Shown here piece after piece: positions 49,943 to 58,731 of a stretch of DNA of 64,000 nucleotides. The translations under genes were made by a program, and so were the position numbers. Positions within the stretch are counted from its first letter, which is position 1. The number at the start of each line of letters is the position of its first letter. The notes beneath the pieces are model-generated. The model was not told the DNA's origin and made no database searches. It worked only from the letters and a program-made list of their open reading frames with translations. The DNA comes from Sphingomonas adhaesiva (GTDB lineage: Bacteria > Pseudomonadota > Alphaproteobacteria > Sphingomonadales > Sphingomonadaceae): the NCBI RefSeq assembly GCF_036946125.1, contig NZ_JAQIJT010000002.1:1176001-1240000 (forward strand), written 5' to 3'.

Positions 49943-52900
49943 TCAACCGCTGGACGGCAACGTTTGCTCCGAGCCGCCAAAGCCGCGCTTGGCACGACCC
50001 AGCAGCGCGTCCGGCAGCGTGATGAGGCGCGGGCCCGCGGTATAGAGCAACGCCGCCTCCACCCGTGCGCCCGGAAAGATGACCGACAGGGCGGCGTGAT
50101 AGGCCGCCATCTGTTTCAGATGATAGTCGGGCACGCTGTCCGCATCCGCGGGCACGCCGCGCCCGGTCTTGTAATCGACCACGCGGACGACGCCGTCCGC
50201 CACCAGCAGCCGGTCGATCGTCCCGGCGATGACGCGCCCGTCGGGCAAGGTCGCGCTGATCGGCGCCTCGGTCAGCGCGTCGGGGGCGAACAGATCGGCG
50301 AAGGCCGGGTCGTCCAGCACCGCCAGCACCGGCGCGATCACCGCATCGGCCTGCGTCACGCCCCGCGCCTCCAGCCAGGCGCGCGCCGCCGCCGCGCGCG
50401 TCGCGGGGGCCAGCGACGGCAGCCGCTCGAACAGCGAATGCATCAGCCGTCCGCGCTCGGCGGCATCGCGCATCGCCGGGCCGGGGGGCGGATCGGCCAC
50501 GGCATCCTCGCCGATCGCGGAGGGCGACAGCGGGCGCGGCGGCAGCGACTCGTGCGGGGCGGGCAGGCGCGCCCAGTCGGGGAGCGCCACCGCGGCTTCG
50601 TCATCCCCTGCCCATCCGGCCCTGAACGCGACGGGCGCGGCGGGCCGGTGCCCCGCGAAGACGCGCTCGCCCTCTCCCGCCTCGACCCCCAGCGCGTCGA
50701 AGGTGCGGGCGGCCGCGGCATACCAGCTGGCCTCGGGCGGGACCCCCTGCCATTTGGCGGAGAGCGAGCCCGCGATCACCAGCCGCTCCTCGGCGCGCGT
50801 CGCGGCGACGTAGAACAGCCGCCAATGCTCCTCGCGCTCGCGCCGCTCGACCTCGGTCAGCGCGATGTCGATCGCGCCCGCGCGCTCCTCCTTGCGCGGA
50901 CGAAAGACCGGGATGGCGCGCTCCATCCCCTCCGGTGTCCACATCAGCACCGATCGCGGCGCGGCGTCGGGGTCGCTGGTCGCATCGGCCAGGATCACGA
51001 CGGGCGCCTGCAACCCCTTGCTGCCATGCGCGGTCATGACGCGAACGGCGTCGAGCGGGGCGGCGGCGTCGCGCACGATCTCCACCTCGTCGCGCTCGAA
51101 CCAGTCGAGGAAGCGTTGCAGCGAGGGCGTCGCGGTCGTCTCGAAATCGAGCGCGGCGTTCAGCAGCTCCTCGATCGAGTCGCGCGCTTCCTCGCCCAGC
51201 CGCCCCAGCAGGCGGCGGCGACCGTCGAGCGGTCCCGACAGGATCATCTCCAGGAAGCGGTACGGCGTGTCGTAATCGGCGCGCGCCAGCAGCGCGTCGA
51301 GCGCGCCCAGATGCTCCGGACAGGTGCGCGTCAGGTGGCGCCACAGCGGGCCGCTGCGATCGGTCGCACGCGCCATCAGCTCGTCCTGCGTCCATCCGAT
51401 CAGCGGCGAGACGAGCAGGCTGGCGAGCGACAGGTCGTCGTCGGGCTGGAGCACGAATCGCACCGCCGCCAGCAGGTCCTGCACCGCCAGCGGGGCGGAC
51501 AATCGCAGCCGGTCGACCCCCGCGACGGGCACCCCCTCGGCATAGAGGCGCGCGACCAGCAGCTGCGCCAGCTCACCGCGCCGCTTCACCAGGATCATGA
51601 CGTCCTCGGGCCGCAGCGGACGGCCCTTGCTCTCCAGCATCGCGCCGTCGTCGAGCCACCCGCGCACCGCCCTGGCGATGCGGGTGGCGTTCGCGCGCAC
51701 CGCATCGTCGATCCAGCCTTCCTCGCCGCCCTCCTCCGCCTCGGTGGCGCCGGCGGCGATCGGCGGCCACAGCGCGACCTGCCCCGGCCCGGTGACGCGG
51801 CTGGCGTGGAGCGGGATCCCGTCCGCCGCCCCCAGCCCGTCCGCACCGACCGTGGCGATCGCCGCGTCGACGAACTCCAGCACCGGCGCGGTCGAGCGGA
51901 ACGAATCGGTCAGCGACAGCCGGTCGAACGGCAGCCCGCGCTCGTCGTCGGGCATGTCGTCGTATCCTGCAACGAGAGCAGCTTTACGACGGAAGTGCTC
52001 CTCGGCCGCGAGGAAATTGACCGGATCGGTGCCCTGGAAGCCGAAGATCGCCTGCTTCAGGTCGCCGACCGTGAACAGCGTGCGGACCGAGGGCGCGTAG
52101 ATCCCACGCCCGACGAAATATTCGTCCACCAGCGCGCGGATGATCGTCCACTGCGCGACGTTGGTGTCCTGCGCCTCGTCGACCAGCACATGCTCGGTGA
52201 TCTGGTCCAGCTTGTAGCGGATCCACTCGCCGATCCCGTCCTGCTGGAGCAGGGCGACCGCCGCGCCGATCAGGTCGTCGAAATCGACCGCGCCGGTGCG
52301 CCGCTTCGCCAGCGCATAGCCGCGTGCATAGTCGCGCCCCACCTCCAGCGCCGCGCCGAGCCGGTCGGCATAGGCGGCGCGGATGCGCAATTGCAGCAGC
52401 GCGGCGCACCCCTCGCCCAGCGCGATCGCCAGTTCCTCGTAATCGGGGTCCGCGGCGACCAGCTTGGGGGAGACCTTGCGCGGGCTGCCCGTCGCGGTGC
52501 GCACCACGCCCATCAGCGCCGGCAGCGCCGCGACGCGCGCGGCGACGTCGCCCGCCAGCCAGCGCGCAATCGTATCGGCGTGGCCGGTCCCGGTGGCGGT
52601 GCCCCAGGTACGATTGGCGGTGCCCAGACGCTCGATCGCGTCATGATCCAGGTCGTCGCACCCCTGCGCGATCACGTCCTCCACATCGCCCAGCGGGACG
52701 CCCAGCTGCGCACGGACGAACGGCGCGATCCCGCTGGGGAGCGCGTCGAGCGCGGCACCGGCGCGCGAACATTCCGCCAGGAACTGCTCCGCCCCCTGCT
52801 CGCCCAGCCGGACGCTCAGCGCGCCGATCGTCTCGACCGGCGCGCTACGGCCCGCGCGCTCGGCGTCGACCAGCAGGTCGGAGAGCGCCTGCCGCCGCAG

Positions 52901-53362
52901 CAGCGCTTCCTCGCGCGGTTCGATCGGGCGGAAGCCGGGAACCAGCCCCGCCTCGATCGGAAACGCCGCGAGCAGCCCCTGGCAGAAGCCGTGGATGGTC
53001 TGGATGCGCAACCCTCCGCCGGGCGCATCCAGTACCTTGGCGAAGAGCGTGCGCGCGCGCCCGATCAGCGTGGGCGTGGCCCGCTCGCCCAGCGCGGCGA
53101 GATCGCGCGCCAGATCGGTGTCGGGCATCCGCACCCACGCGGCGAGCTGCCGGCTGACGCGCGCCGCCATCTCCGCCGCGCCCGCCTTGGTGAAGGTGAG
53201 GCACAGGATGCTGCCGGGCGAGACGTCGCGCAGCAGCAGGCGAAAGACCCGCGCCGCCAGCACCTGCGTCTTGCCGGTCCCCGCCGAGGCGGACAGCCAG
53301 ACGTGCGCGTCGGGGCGGCTGGCGCGAAGCTGCTCGCCCTTGAGTTCGGGGAGGGGGTTCAT
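49943..53362 (-). CDS. addA: Double-strand break repair helicase-nuclease AddA
   Basis: Large UvrD-type helicase with a nuclease domain, which with AddB resects DNA ends for RecA. It has 1139 residues. Walker A is SASAGTGKT (residues 24-32). The helicase box is HVLVDEAQDTNVAQW, with VRVMTAHGSKGLQAPVVIL and YVAATRAEERLVIAGSL later. The C-terminal PD-(D/E)xK nuclease has RVVDYKTGRGVP near residue 1060. It starts at 53362, after the repeat-filled 192-base gap following addB. Alphaproteobacteria use AddAB in place of RecBCD. Confidence 0.95.
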   Translation of the reverse strand: MNPLPELKGEQLRASRPDAHVWLSASAGTGKTQVLAARVFRLLLRDVSPGSILCLTFTKAGAAEMAARVSRQLAAWVRMPDTDLARDLAALGERATPTLIGRARTLFAKVLDAPGGGLRIQTIHGFCQGLLAAFPIEAGLVPGFRPIEPREEALLRRQALSDLLVDAERAGRSAPVETIGALSVRLGEQGAEQFLAECSRAGAALDALPSGIAPFVRAQLGVPLGDVEDVIAQGCDDLDHDAIERLGTANRTWGTATGTGHADTIARWLAGDVAARVAALPALMGVVRTATGSPRKVSPKLVAADPDYEELAIALGEGCAALLQLRIRAAYADRLGAALEVGRDYARGYALAKRRTGAVDFDDLIGAAVALLQQDGIGEWIRYKLDQITEHVLVDEAQDTNVAQWTIIRALVDEYFVGRGIYAPSVRTLFTVGDLKQAIFGFQGTDPVNFLAAEEHFRRKAALVAGYDDMPDDERGLPFDRLSLTDSFRSTAPVLEFVDAAIATVGADGLGAADGIPLHASRVTGPGQVALWPPIAAGATEAEEGGEEGWIDDAVRANATRIARAVRGWLDDGAMLESKGRPLRPEDVMILVKRRGELAQLLVARLYAEGVPVAGVDRLRLSAPLAVQDLLAAVRFVLQPDDDLSLASLLVSPLIGWTQDELMARATDRSGPLWRHLTRTCPEHLGALDALLARADYDTPYRFLEMILSGPLDGRRRLLGRLGEEARDSIEELLNAALDFETTATPSLQRFLDWFERDEVEIVRDAAAPLDAVRVMTAHGSKGLQAPVVILADATSDPDAAPRSVLMWTPEGMERAIPVFRPRKEERAGAIDIALTEVERREREEHWRLFYVAATRAEERLVIAGSLSAKWQGVPPEASWYAAAARTFDALGVEAGEGERVFAGHRPAAPVAFRAGWAGDDEAAVALPDWARLPAPHESLPPRPLSPSAIGEDAVADPPPGPAMRDAAERGRLMHSLFERLPSLAPATRAAAARAWLEARGVTQADAVIAPVLAVLDDPAFADLFAPDALTEAPISATLPDGRVIAGTIDRLLVADGVVRVVDYKTGRGVPADADSVPDYHLKQMAAYHAALSVIFPGARVEAALLYTAGPRLITLPDALLGRAKRGFGGSEQTLPSSG

Positions 53363-53416
53363 GCGCGCGCCGTCCAGCGCTCGTCACCCCGGACTCGATC
53401 CGGGGTGACGGAAGGC

Positions 53417-53545
53417 TCTCCCCTCCCTGAAAGGGAGGGGTCGGGGGTGGGTGGGGTCCAGGTCATACGGGTCCGCGTGTGCGCGCCGAACCGTACCGCG
53501 AGCACGCGCCCCACCCCCAGCCCCTCCCTTGAAGGGAGGGGGGCT
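53417..53545. repeat. Two-armed inverted repeat between addB and addA
   Basis: Hairpins CCCCTCCCTGAAAGGGAGGGG (53420-53440) and CCCCTCCCTTGAAGGGAGGG (53521-53540) flank a stem of GGGGGTGGGTGGGG facing CCCCACCCCCAGCC. This is the same design as 31844-31940. It sits inside a minus-strand operon, so it may weaken read-through from addB into addA. Confidence 0.85.
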
Positions 53546-53554
53546 ACGATCCGA

Positions 53555-56545
53555 TCACCGATCACGGCCATACCATTCGTCCCGCCGCATCAGCTGGTCA
53601 TACTCCGCATAGGGCGCGAATTCCGGATGCAGCTTCGCCACGAACGCCTCCTCGCCGGTCAGCCAGCGCGCCGCCGCCTCCGCGAAGCTGTCGCGCGCCG
53701 CCCGCACGAAATCGCCGCTAACGATGCGCCCGCCCTTGCCCGCGGGATCGGCGGGGCTGGACACCGCCCCGAACGAATCGCCCTTCTTCGCCAGCGACCA
53801 ATATTCGAACGCGGTCGCGGTGCCGCTCACGCCCGCGAACCCGCCGGCTTCCGCGATCGCCCCCAGCAATCCCAGCTGCAGGTTGAACCCGCCGCGCACC
53901 GCCGCGACCGACGGCGCCTTGCCGGTCTTGTAGTCGACGATCCCCAGCCCGCCGTCGGCCATTCGGTCGATGCGGTCGAACCGGCCGTTCAGGCGAATTC
54001 CCGACAGGATCGCCTCCCCGCGTCCCTCGACCGCCAGCACGTCGCGCCCCTCGGCCCGTTCCGCCAGCGTGCGCGCGGCGATCCATTCGAACGCGGCGAT
54101 CAGCCGCGGCTGCCACAGCGCGCGCAGCAGCGGATGCGCGGCGGGATCGGACAGCAAAGTCAGCGCGCGCGGCAGCAGCGCCTCGGCATCGCAGGCGTCC
54201 TCCTTCGCCCAGGCCTCCAGCACCGCATGGACCGCGGTGCCACGCCACGCCGCGCTGGGATCGGCATCGACCGCATCGAGCGGCATCAGTTTCAGGATGC
54301 GGCGCGCGTAGAAGGCGAACGGATCGGCCTTCAGCCGGTCGACCTCGGTGACGGATATGGTCGTCGGGCGCAGCCGGGCCGGGGGCAGCGGGGCGGGCCG
54401 ATCGGCGGGGCGCGGCGCACCGGCGTGGTCGAGCGCGTGGCTCCACGCCGCCCAGTACGGCGCGCGCGGGAAGCGCTCCCCCGCCATCGCCTCCAGCCGC
54501 AGCCAGAAGCGCGAGGCGAGCGCGGGCGAGCGCGCATCGCGCCGGCTGCGCGTCAGCAGCACGCGCGGCGCGCCCAGCGCCTGCCCGAAATCGTGCGCGG
54601 CGACCCCGATCCCGCGCTCCAGCCCGGGGAGGCCGAGTTCGGCGCGGATGCGCGGCGCCAGCCACGGATCGGGGGCGGGAATCCCCGGCCACGTCCCCTC
54701 GTTCAGCCCGCCCAGGATCATCAGGTCGGCGGACTGCAACCGCCCCTCGATCAGGCCGTAGATGGCGAGGCGCGGGTGACGGTCGCGTGGGGGACGGCGG
54801 ATCGCGATCTCGTCCATCAGCAGCCGCAGCATCGGCACGAATCCCGCCGGCGTGAGGCGGCGCGGGCCGACCGGCGCCTGTTCCTCCAGCGCGGCGAGCA
54901 GGTCGGCGGCGGCGCGCCCGGCGGGGCCGCGCCACGCCTCCTCGCCGGCCAGCAGCTCCGCCGCCTCGCGCAGCCCCGCGACCAGCGTCGGCAGCGTCGC
55001 GGCGCCGTCGCCGAACACGCGCGCGATCGGCTCCAGCAGGACGCGCGCCTCCTGCCACCAAGATGCGGCCCGCGCGCGGATGTCGCGTTCGCGCTCCGGC
55101 GCGTCGCGCAGATGCCGGTCGATGCCGTCGAGCCCCGGAGCAGGGCGCGGCCCGCGCATCGCGCGGTCGAGGCGGCGCACGCCCTGCAACCATTCACCCC
55201 GCCCGGCCCCCGCGCGCACCAGCGGATGCTTGAGCAGGGTCAGCAGCGCCATCGGCGCGAAATCCTGTGCCGCGGCCTCGACGATCGCGGTCAGCAGCGT
55301 GCCCGGCGGCAGGATCGCCAGCGCACGACCCGCCGAATCGTCGACCTGGATATTCCAGCGCCGGCAATGCGCCGCGACCCTTCGCGCCAGCGCGCGGTCG
55401 GGGGTGATGAGCGCGGCGGTCCGCCCGGGTTCCTCCAGCGCGCCGCGCAGCGCCAGCGCGATCGCCTGCGCCTCCTGCGCCGGGGTGGCGAGTTCGGCCG
55501 CTTCCACCCCGGTCAGCCGGCGCTCGGCCGCGTCCAGCCGGGTCCATTTCGCGGTGAAGGCGGCGGGCGTCAGCGCATTGGCGATCGCCTTGCCGCGTGC
55601 GGCACCCGCGTCGAGATCGCTGGCATCGGTCCAGCGCGTCACCTCGCCGCGGGCGACGCCCATCCGCTCCAGCAGCAGCTTCAGGTGGAATTGCGGGTGC
55701 ACCTCGATCGCGCGGCGGGCAAGGCCGGTCGCCGGATCGGGCGCATGCGGCCCCAGCGCGTCCCATTCCTCGTCCGGCAGCGCCGGATCGAGATGGGCGA
55801 AGACGACCATGCCGCCGGGCAGATCGGCGACGGTGCGCAGCAGCCGCGCCACCGCGGGCGCGGGATCGGTGATTCCCGCGGCGCAGACGAAGCCCGCGGG
55901 CGGCGTCTCCCGCCAGCGCTCCGCCTGCCGGTCGAGCAACGTCACCCGCCGCTGCGCCGCATCGACCCGGCCCAGCGCCGCACGCTCCGCCGGCCAGCGG
56001 TCGAGCACGATGCGGAACAGCCGCAGCGCGGTTTCCCAATGGTCCGACAGCCCCTCGCCCGGATCGATCGCCGCCAGCCGCTCAGGCGCGACCTCCTCGA
56101 CGATCAACTGGTCGAGCGTCTGCGCGAGATCCCCCGCCAGCCGCACCGCCTCCGCGGCATCGACCGGGCGCCCGGCGGCGGCGCGCTCCTCCTCGACCAG
56201 CCGCGCCAGGATCATGCGGCGCTGGAGCGGATCGATCGCGGGCGGCAGCGGCGGCACCGCATCGGCCGGGTCGAGCGCGGCGCCCAGCGCACCCTCCAGA
56301 TCCTCGGCACCCACTGCGACGATCCGCGGCAGCAGCAGCGCGCCGCCGCTGGCGCGCACGAACGCCTCCTGCACCGCCAGCGCACCGCGATTGTTGGGCA
56401 CCAGCACGACGCCGCGTGCCAGTTCGAGCCGATCCCGGCCGCCGTACCGCCGCAGCAGCCCGGCCACCAGCGCATCGGCGAAGGCGCGGTGCGCGGGGAT
56501 CGTGAAGAGGCTCGGCCGAACGCGGGCGGGCGCGCCCTCAGCCAT
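53555..56545 (-). CDS. addB: Double-strand break repair protein AddB
   Basis: Partner of AddA; 996 residues. The N-terminal half is a degenerate superfamily I helicase with VVLVPNNRGALAVQEAFVRA. A C-terminal PD-(D/E)xK nuclease carries LNGRFDRIDRMADGG and IVDYKTGKAPSVAAV near residue 870. I see no obvious iron-sulfur cysteine set like that of the Bacillus protein, consistent with the alphaproteobacterial branch. It starts within the last 8 bases of murU. It is followed by the repeat at 53417-53545 and then addA. Confidence 0.94.
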   Translation of the reverse strand: MAEGAPARVRPSLFTIPAHRAFADALVAGLLRRYGGRDRLELARGVVLVPNNRGALAVQEAFVRASGGALLLPRIVAVGAEDLEGALGAALDPADAVPPLPPAIDPLQRRMILARLVEEERAAAGRPVDAAEAVRLAGDLAQTLDQLIVEEVAPERLAAIDPGEGLSDHWETALRLFRIVLDRWPAERAALGRVDAAQRRVTLLDRQAERWRETPPAGFVCAAGITDPAPAVARLLRTVADLPGGMVVFAHLDPALPDEEWDALGPHAPDPATGLARRAIEVHPQFHLKLLLERMGVARGEVTRWTDASDLDAGAARGKAIANALTPAAFTAKWTRLDAAERRLTGVEAAELATPAQEAQAIALALRGALEEPGRTAALITPDRALARRVAAHCRRWNIQVDDSAGRALAILPPGTLLTAIVEAAAQDFAPMALLTLLKHPLVRAGAGRGEWLQGVRRLDRAMRGPRPAPGLDGIDRHLRDAPERERDIRARAASWWQEARVLLEPIARVFGDGAATLPTLVAGLREAAELLAGEEAWRGPAGRAAADLLAALEEQAPVGPRRLTPAGFVPMLRLLMDEIAIRRPPRDRHPRLAIYGLIEGRLQSADLMILGGLNEGTWPGIPAPDPWLAPRIRAELGLPGLERGIGVAAHDFGQALGAPRVLLTRSRRDARSPALASRFWLRLEAMAGERFPRAPYWAAWSHALDHAGAPRPADRPAPLPPARLRPTTISVTEVDRLKADPFAFYARRILKLMPLDAVDADPSAAWRGTAVHAVLEAWAKEDACDAEALLPRALTLLSDPAAHPLLRALWQPRLIAAFEWIAARTLAERAEGRDVLAVEGRGEAILSGIRLNGRFDRIDRMADGGLGIVDYKTGKAPSVAAVRGGFNLQLGLLGAIAEAGGFAGVSGTATAFEYWSLAKKGDSFGAVSSPADPAGKGGRIVSGDFVRAARDSFAEAAARWLTGEEAFVAKLHPEFAPYAEYDQLMRRDEWYGRDR

Positions 56546-57293
56546 CCGCGAGCAGCGCCTCGGTCCTCGCGATCGCGCCCGGCACGTTCACCTCCGACCA
56601 CAGGCCCTGATGCACCACGCCGAACGCGCGCCCCGCCGCGATCGCGCGGTCCCAGAACAGGTTGGTGGAAAACGGCCCCGCCGGCCAGTCGCGGATCAGC
56701 CGCGGCGACACGATCTGCAGGCCGGTATAGACGAACGGCGCCACCCGGCCCGGCTTGCGCCGCCCGACGATCCGCCCGGCGGCGTCGAGGTGGAAGTCCC
56801 CCTGCCCGCCGTGGTTGTGCGCGCGGGCATAGGGCACCAGCAGCAGCAGCGCGTCCATCGTCTCGTCATTCCAGCGCGCGGCGAGCTGACGGATCGCGTC
56901 GGTCGGGCCGTCGACCCAGAAATTGTCGCTGTTGACGACCAGGAACGGCGCGTCGCCCAGCAGGGGCAGCGCCTTGGCGAGGCCGCCGCCGGTCTCCATC
57001 AGCTGCTCGCGCTCGTCGGAGACGATCACCTCGATCCCGTGGACGCGGTGCCGAAGGTGCGCCTCCAGCGCATCGGCGAGATAGTGGACGTTGACCACCG
57101 CACGCTGCACCCCCGCCGCGCGCAGCCGGTCGAACGTATGGTCCAGCAGCGTGCGCCCCGCGACCTCGACCAGCGGCTTGGGCCGGGTGGCGGTCAGCGG
57201 GCGCATCCGCTTGCCGATCCCGGCCGCCATCACCATCGCGGTCGTCGGCACGGCGGCACCCGGATCGGGGCGGATATAGCGCGGGCGGCTCAT
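56538..57293 (-). CDS. murU: N-acetylmuramate-1-phosphate uridylyltransferase (MurU-type)
   Basis: A nucleotidyltransferase of 251 residues, which with AmgK recycles MurNAc to UDP-MurNAc and so bypasses MurA. The signature is MVMAAGIGKRMRPLTATRPK then PLVEVAGRTLLDHTFDRL. The catalytic Asp pair region has VVNSDNFWVDGP, and METGGGLAKALPLLGD is typical of sugar-1-phosphate enzymes. ATG 57293 overlaps the amgK stop (ATGA). The assignment rests on family and on the adjacent amgK. Confidence 0.9.
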   Translation of the reverse strand: MSRPRYIRPDPGAAVPTTAMVMAAGIGKRMRPLTATRPKPLVEVAGRTLLDHTFDRLRAAGVQRAVVNVHYLADALEAHLRHRVHGIEVIVSDEREQLMETGGGLAKALPLLGDAPFLVVNSDNFWVDGPTDAIRQLAARWNDETMDALLLLVPYARAHNHGGQGDFHLDAAGRIVGRRKPGRVAPFVYTGLQIVSPRLIRDWPAGPFSTNLFWDRAIAAGRAFGVVHQGLWSEVNVPGAIARTEALLADG

Positions 57294-58273
57294 GCGATTC
57301 CCTTTGCGGTGGCGATCGCCATCGGATCGCCGCGCCATTCCGGCGGAAGATTGTCGTCGAACCAGCGCGCGACCGGCGCCAGCACCGGATGCGTCAGGTC
57401 GCGCTCCAGATAGCCCCAGACGCGCGGGCACAATGTCGGGTAGCGGGGCTTCCCGTCGCGCTTCCACAGCCGGGTGAAGATGCCGACGATCTTGGCGTTC
57501 CGCTGCGCGCCGAGCACGTGATAGGCGTCGAGAAAGGCGTCCCCCTCCCCGGTCGCGGCGCGGTAGCGCGCGAGCATCGCCTCCTCCAGCGAAGGGTCGA
57601 CGTCGCGGCGCGCGTCCTGCAACAGCGAGACGAGGTCATAGGCGGGATGCCCCGCCAGCGCGTCCTGGAAATCGAGCAGCCCGAGCGAGCGGTCTGCACC
57701 GACCAGCATCAGGTTTTCGGCATGATAGTCGCGCAGCACCGTGACCGGCGCCTGCGGCGCGGCGCGCGCCAGCACCTGATCCCAGGCCGCGACATAGCCC
57801 GCCACGTCGGGCGCCACGCCGATCGCGGGGCAATACCATTCGGTCAGCAGCCCAGCCTCGCGCTGCAATTCCGCGCGGTCATAGGGGCGCAGATCGGCGG
57901 CGGGGTGCGCGCGCAACGCCACCAGCAGGTCGACCGCCGCCTCGTACAGCGGCATGGTCGCCTGCGGTTCGGCATCGACCGTCTCGCGCATCCGCGCATC
58001 CCCGAAATCCTGGAGCAGGACGAATCCGCGCGCCAGATCGACCGCCAGGATCGCGGGCGCGGCAAAGGAGCGATCGGTCAGCCAGCGGGCGACCTCCACG
58101 AACGGGCGCGGATCCTCGTGCGGGGGCGGCGCGTCCATCAGGATCGCGCGGCGGTCTCCGTCCGCGACGCGGAAGTAGCGCCGGAACGAGGCGTCGCCGG
58201 CGAGCGCGTCGATGCGCGCGCCGTCCCAGCCATGGACGGCGAGAAACTGCTCCGCTCCCTCGGGCGGCGTCAT
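57290..58273 (-). CDS. amgK: Sugar kinase AmgK (MurNAc/GlcNAc anomeric kinase)
   Basis: A 327-residue aminoglycoside phosphotransferase-fold kinase that phosphorylates MurNAc (and GlcNAc) at the anomeric carbon. Landmarks are LAGDASFRRYFRVADGDRRA, the catalytic loop VLRDYHAENLMLVGADR and the metal motif LLDFQDALAGHPAYDLVSLL. ATG 58273 overlaps the tsaE stop (ATGA); an in-frame ATG at 58288 has a GGGAAG nearby and adds five residues. With murU it forms the MurNAc recycling pair known from Pseudomonas and Caulobacter. Confidence 0.93.
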   Translation of the reverse strand: MTPPEGAEQFLAVHGWDGARIDALAGDASFRRYFRVADGDRRAILMDAPPPHEDPRPFVEVARWLTDRSFAAPAILAVDLARGFVLLQDFGDARMRETVDAEPQATMPLYEAAVDLLVALRAHPAADLRPYDRAELQREAGLLTEWYCPAIGVAPDVAGYVAAWDQVLARAAPQAPVTVLRDYHAENLMLVGADRSLGLLDFQDALAGHPAYDLVSLLQDARRDVDPSLEEAMLARYRAATGEGDAFLDAYHVLGAQRNAKIVGIFTRLWKRDGKPRYPTLCPRVWGYLERDLTHPVLAPVARWFDDNLPPEWRGDPMAIATAKGIA

Positions 58274-58731
58274 TGCGGGGGTGGCCATCGCGCTTCCCAT
58301 GCCGCGGGCGCTTCCCAAGTCAAGCGGCGCGCGCCATCCGGCAGCACCGCCAGGTCGAGCGCCAGCGCATCGCGCCAGTAACCCGCCCCCGCGCGCTCGG
58401 CCCATTCGACCAGCAGGGCCGCGTCGTGGCGCGCCTCGTCGAGCCCGAGTTCGGCCACCTCGCCCGCATCGTCGAGGCGATAGAGATCGACGTGGAGCAC
58501 CGGCAGCCGCACCTCCGGCGGCTCGTAGGGCTGGACGATCGCGAAGGTCGGGCTCGGCGCCTCCTCCGCCAGTCCCAACGCGGCGAGCACCCCGCGCGCC
58601 AGGCTGGTCTTGCCCGCCCCCAATCCTCCCGCCAGCGTCACGACATCGCCCGCGCGCAGCACCGCCGCCAGCCGCGCGCCCAGCGCCGCCGTCGCCGCGA
58701 GGTCGCGCAGGATCGCCTCGCCGCGCGTCAC
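58270..58731 (-). CDS. tsaE: tRNA t6A synthesis ATPase TsaE
   Basis: A 153-residue P-loop ATPase that supports TsaB/TsaD in making t6A37 on tRNAs. Walker A is GGLGAGKT (residues 35-42), followed by SPTFAIVQPYEP and HVDLYRLDDAGEVAELGLDE, and the DEARHDAALLVEWAERAG segment. The start is GTG, overlapping the divL stop. It lies in the cluster with amgK-murU, as in several alphaproteobacteria. Confidence 0.95.
   Translation of the reverse strand: MTRGEAILRDLAATAALGARLAAVLRAGDVVTLAGGLGAGKTSLARGVLAALGLAEEAPSPTFAIVQPYEPPEVRLPVLHVDLYRLDDAGEVAELGLDEARHDAALLVEWAERAGAGYWRDALALDLAVLPDGARRLTWEAPAAWEARWPPPQ

Noticed and set aside
49931..56935. A 2334-codon open frame on the plus strand across addA, addB and part of murU
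   Set aside because: It is the mirror frame of real genes in GC-rich sequence. The product is Arg/Pro/Gly/Gln-rich without domains, while the minus strand shows complete AddA, AddB and MurU.
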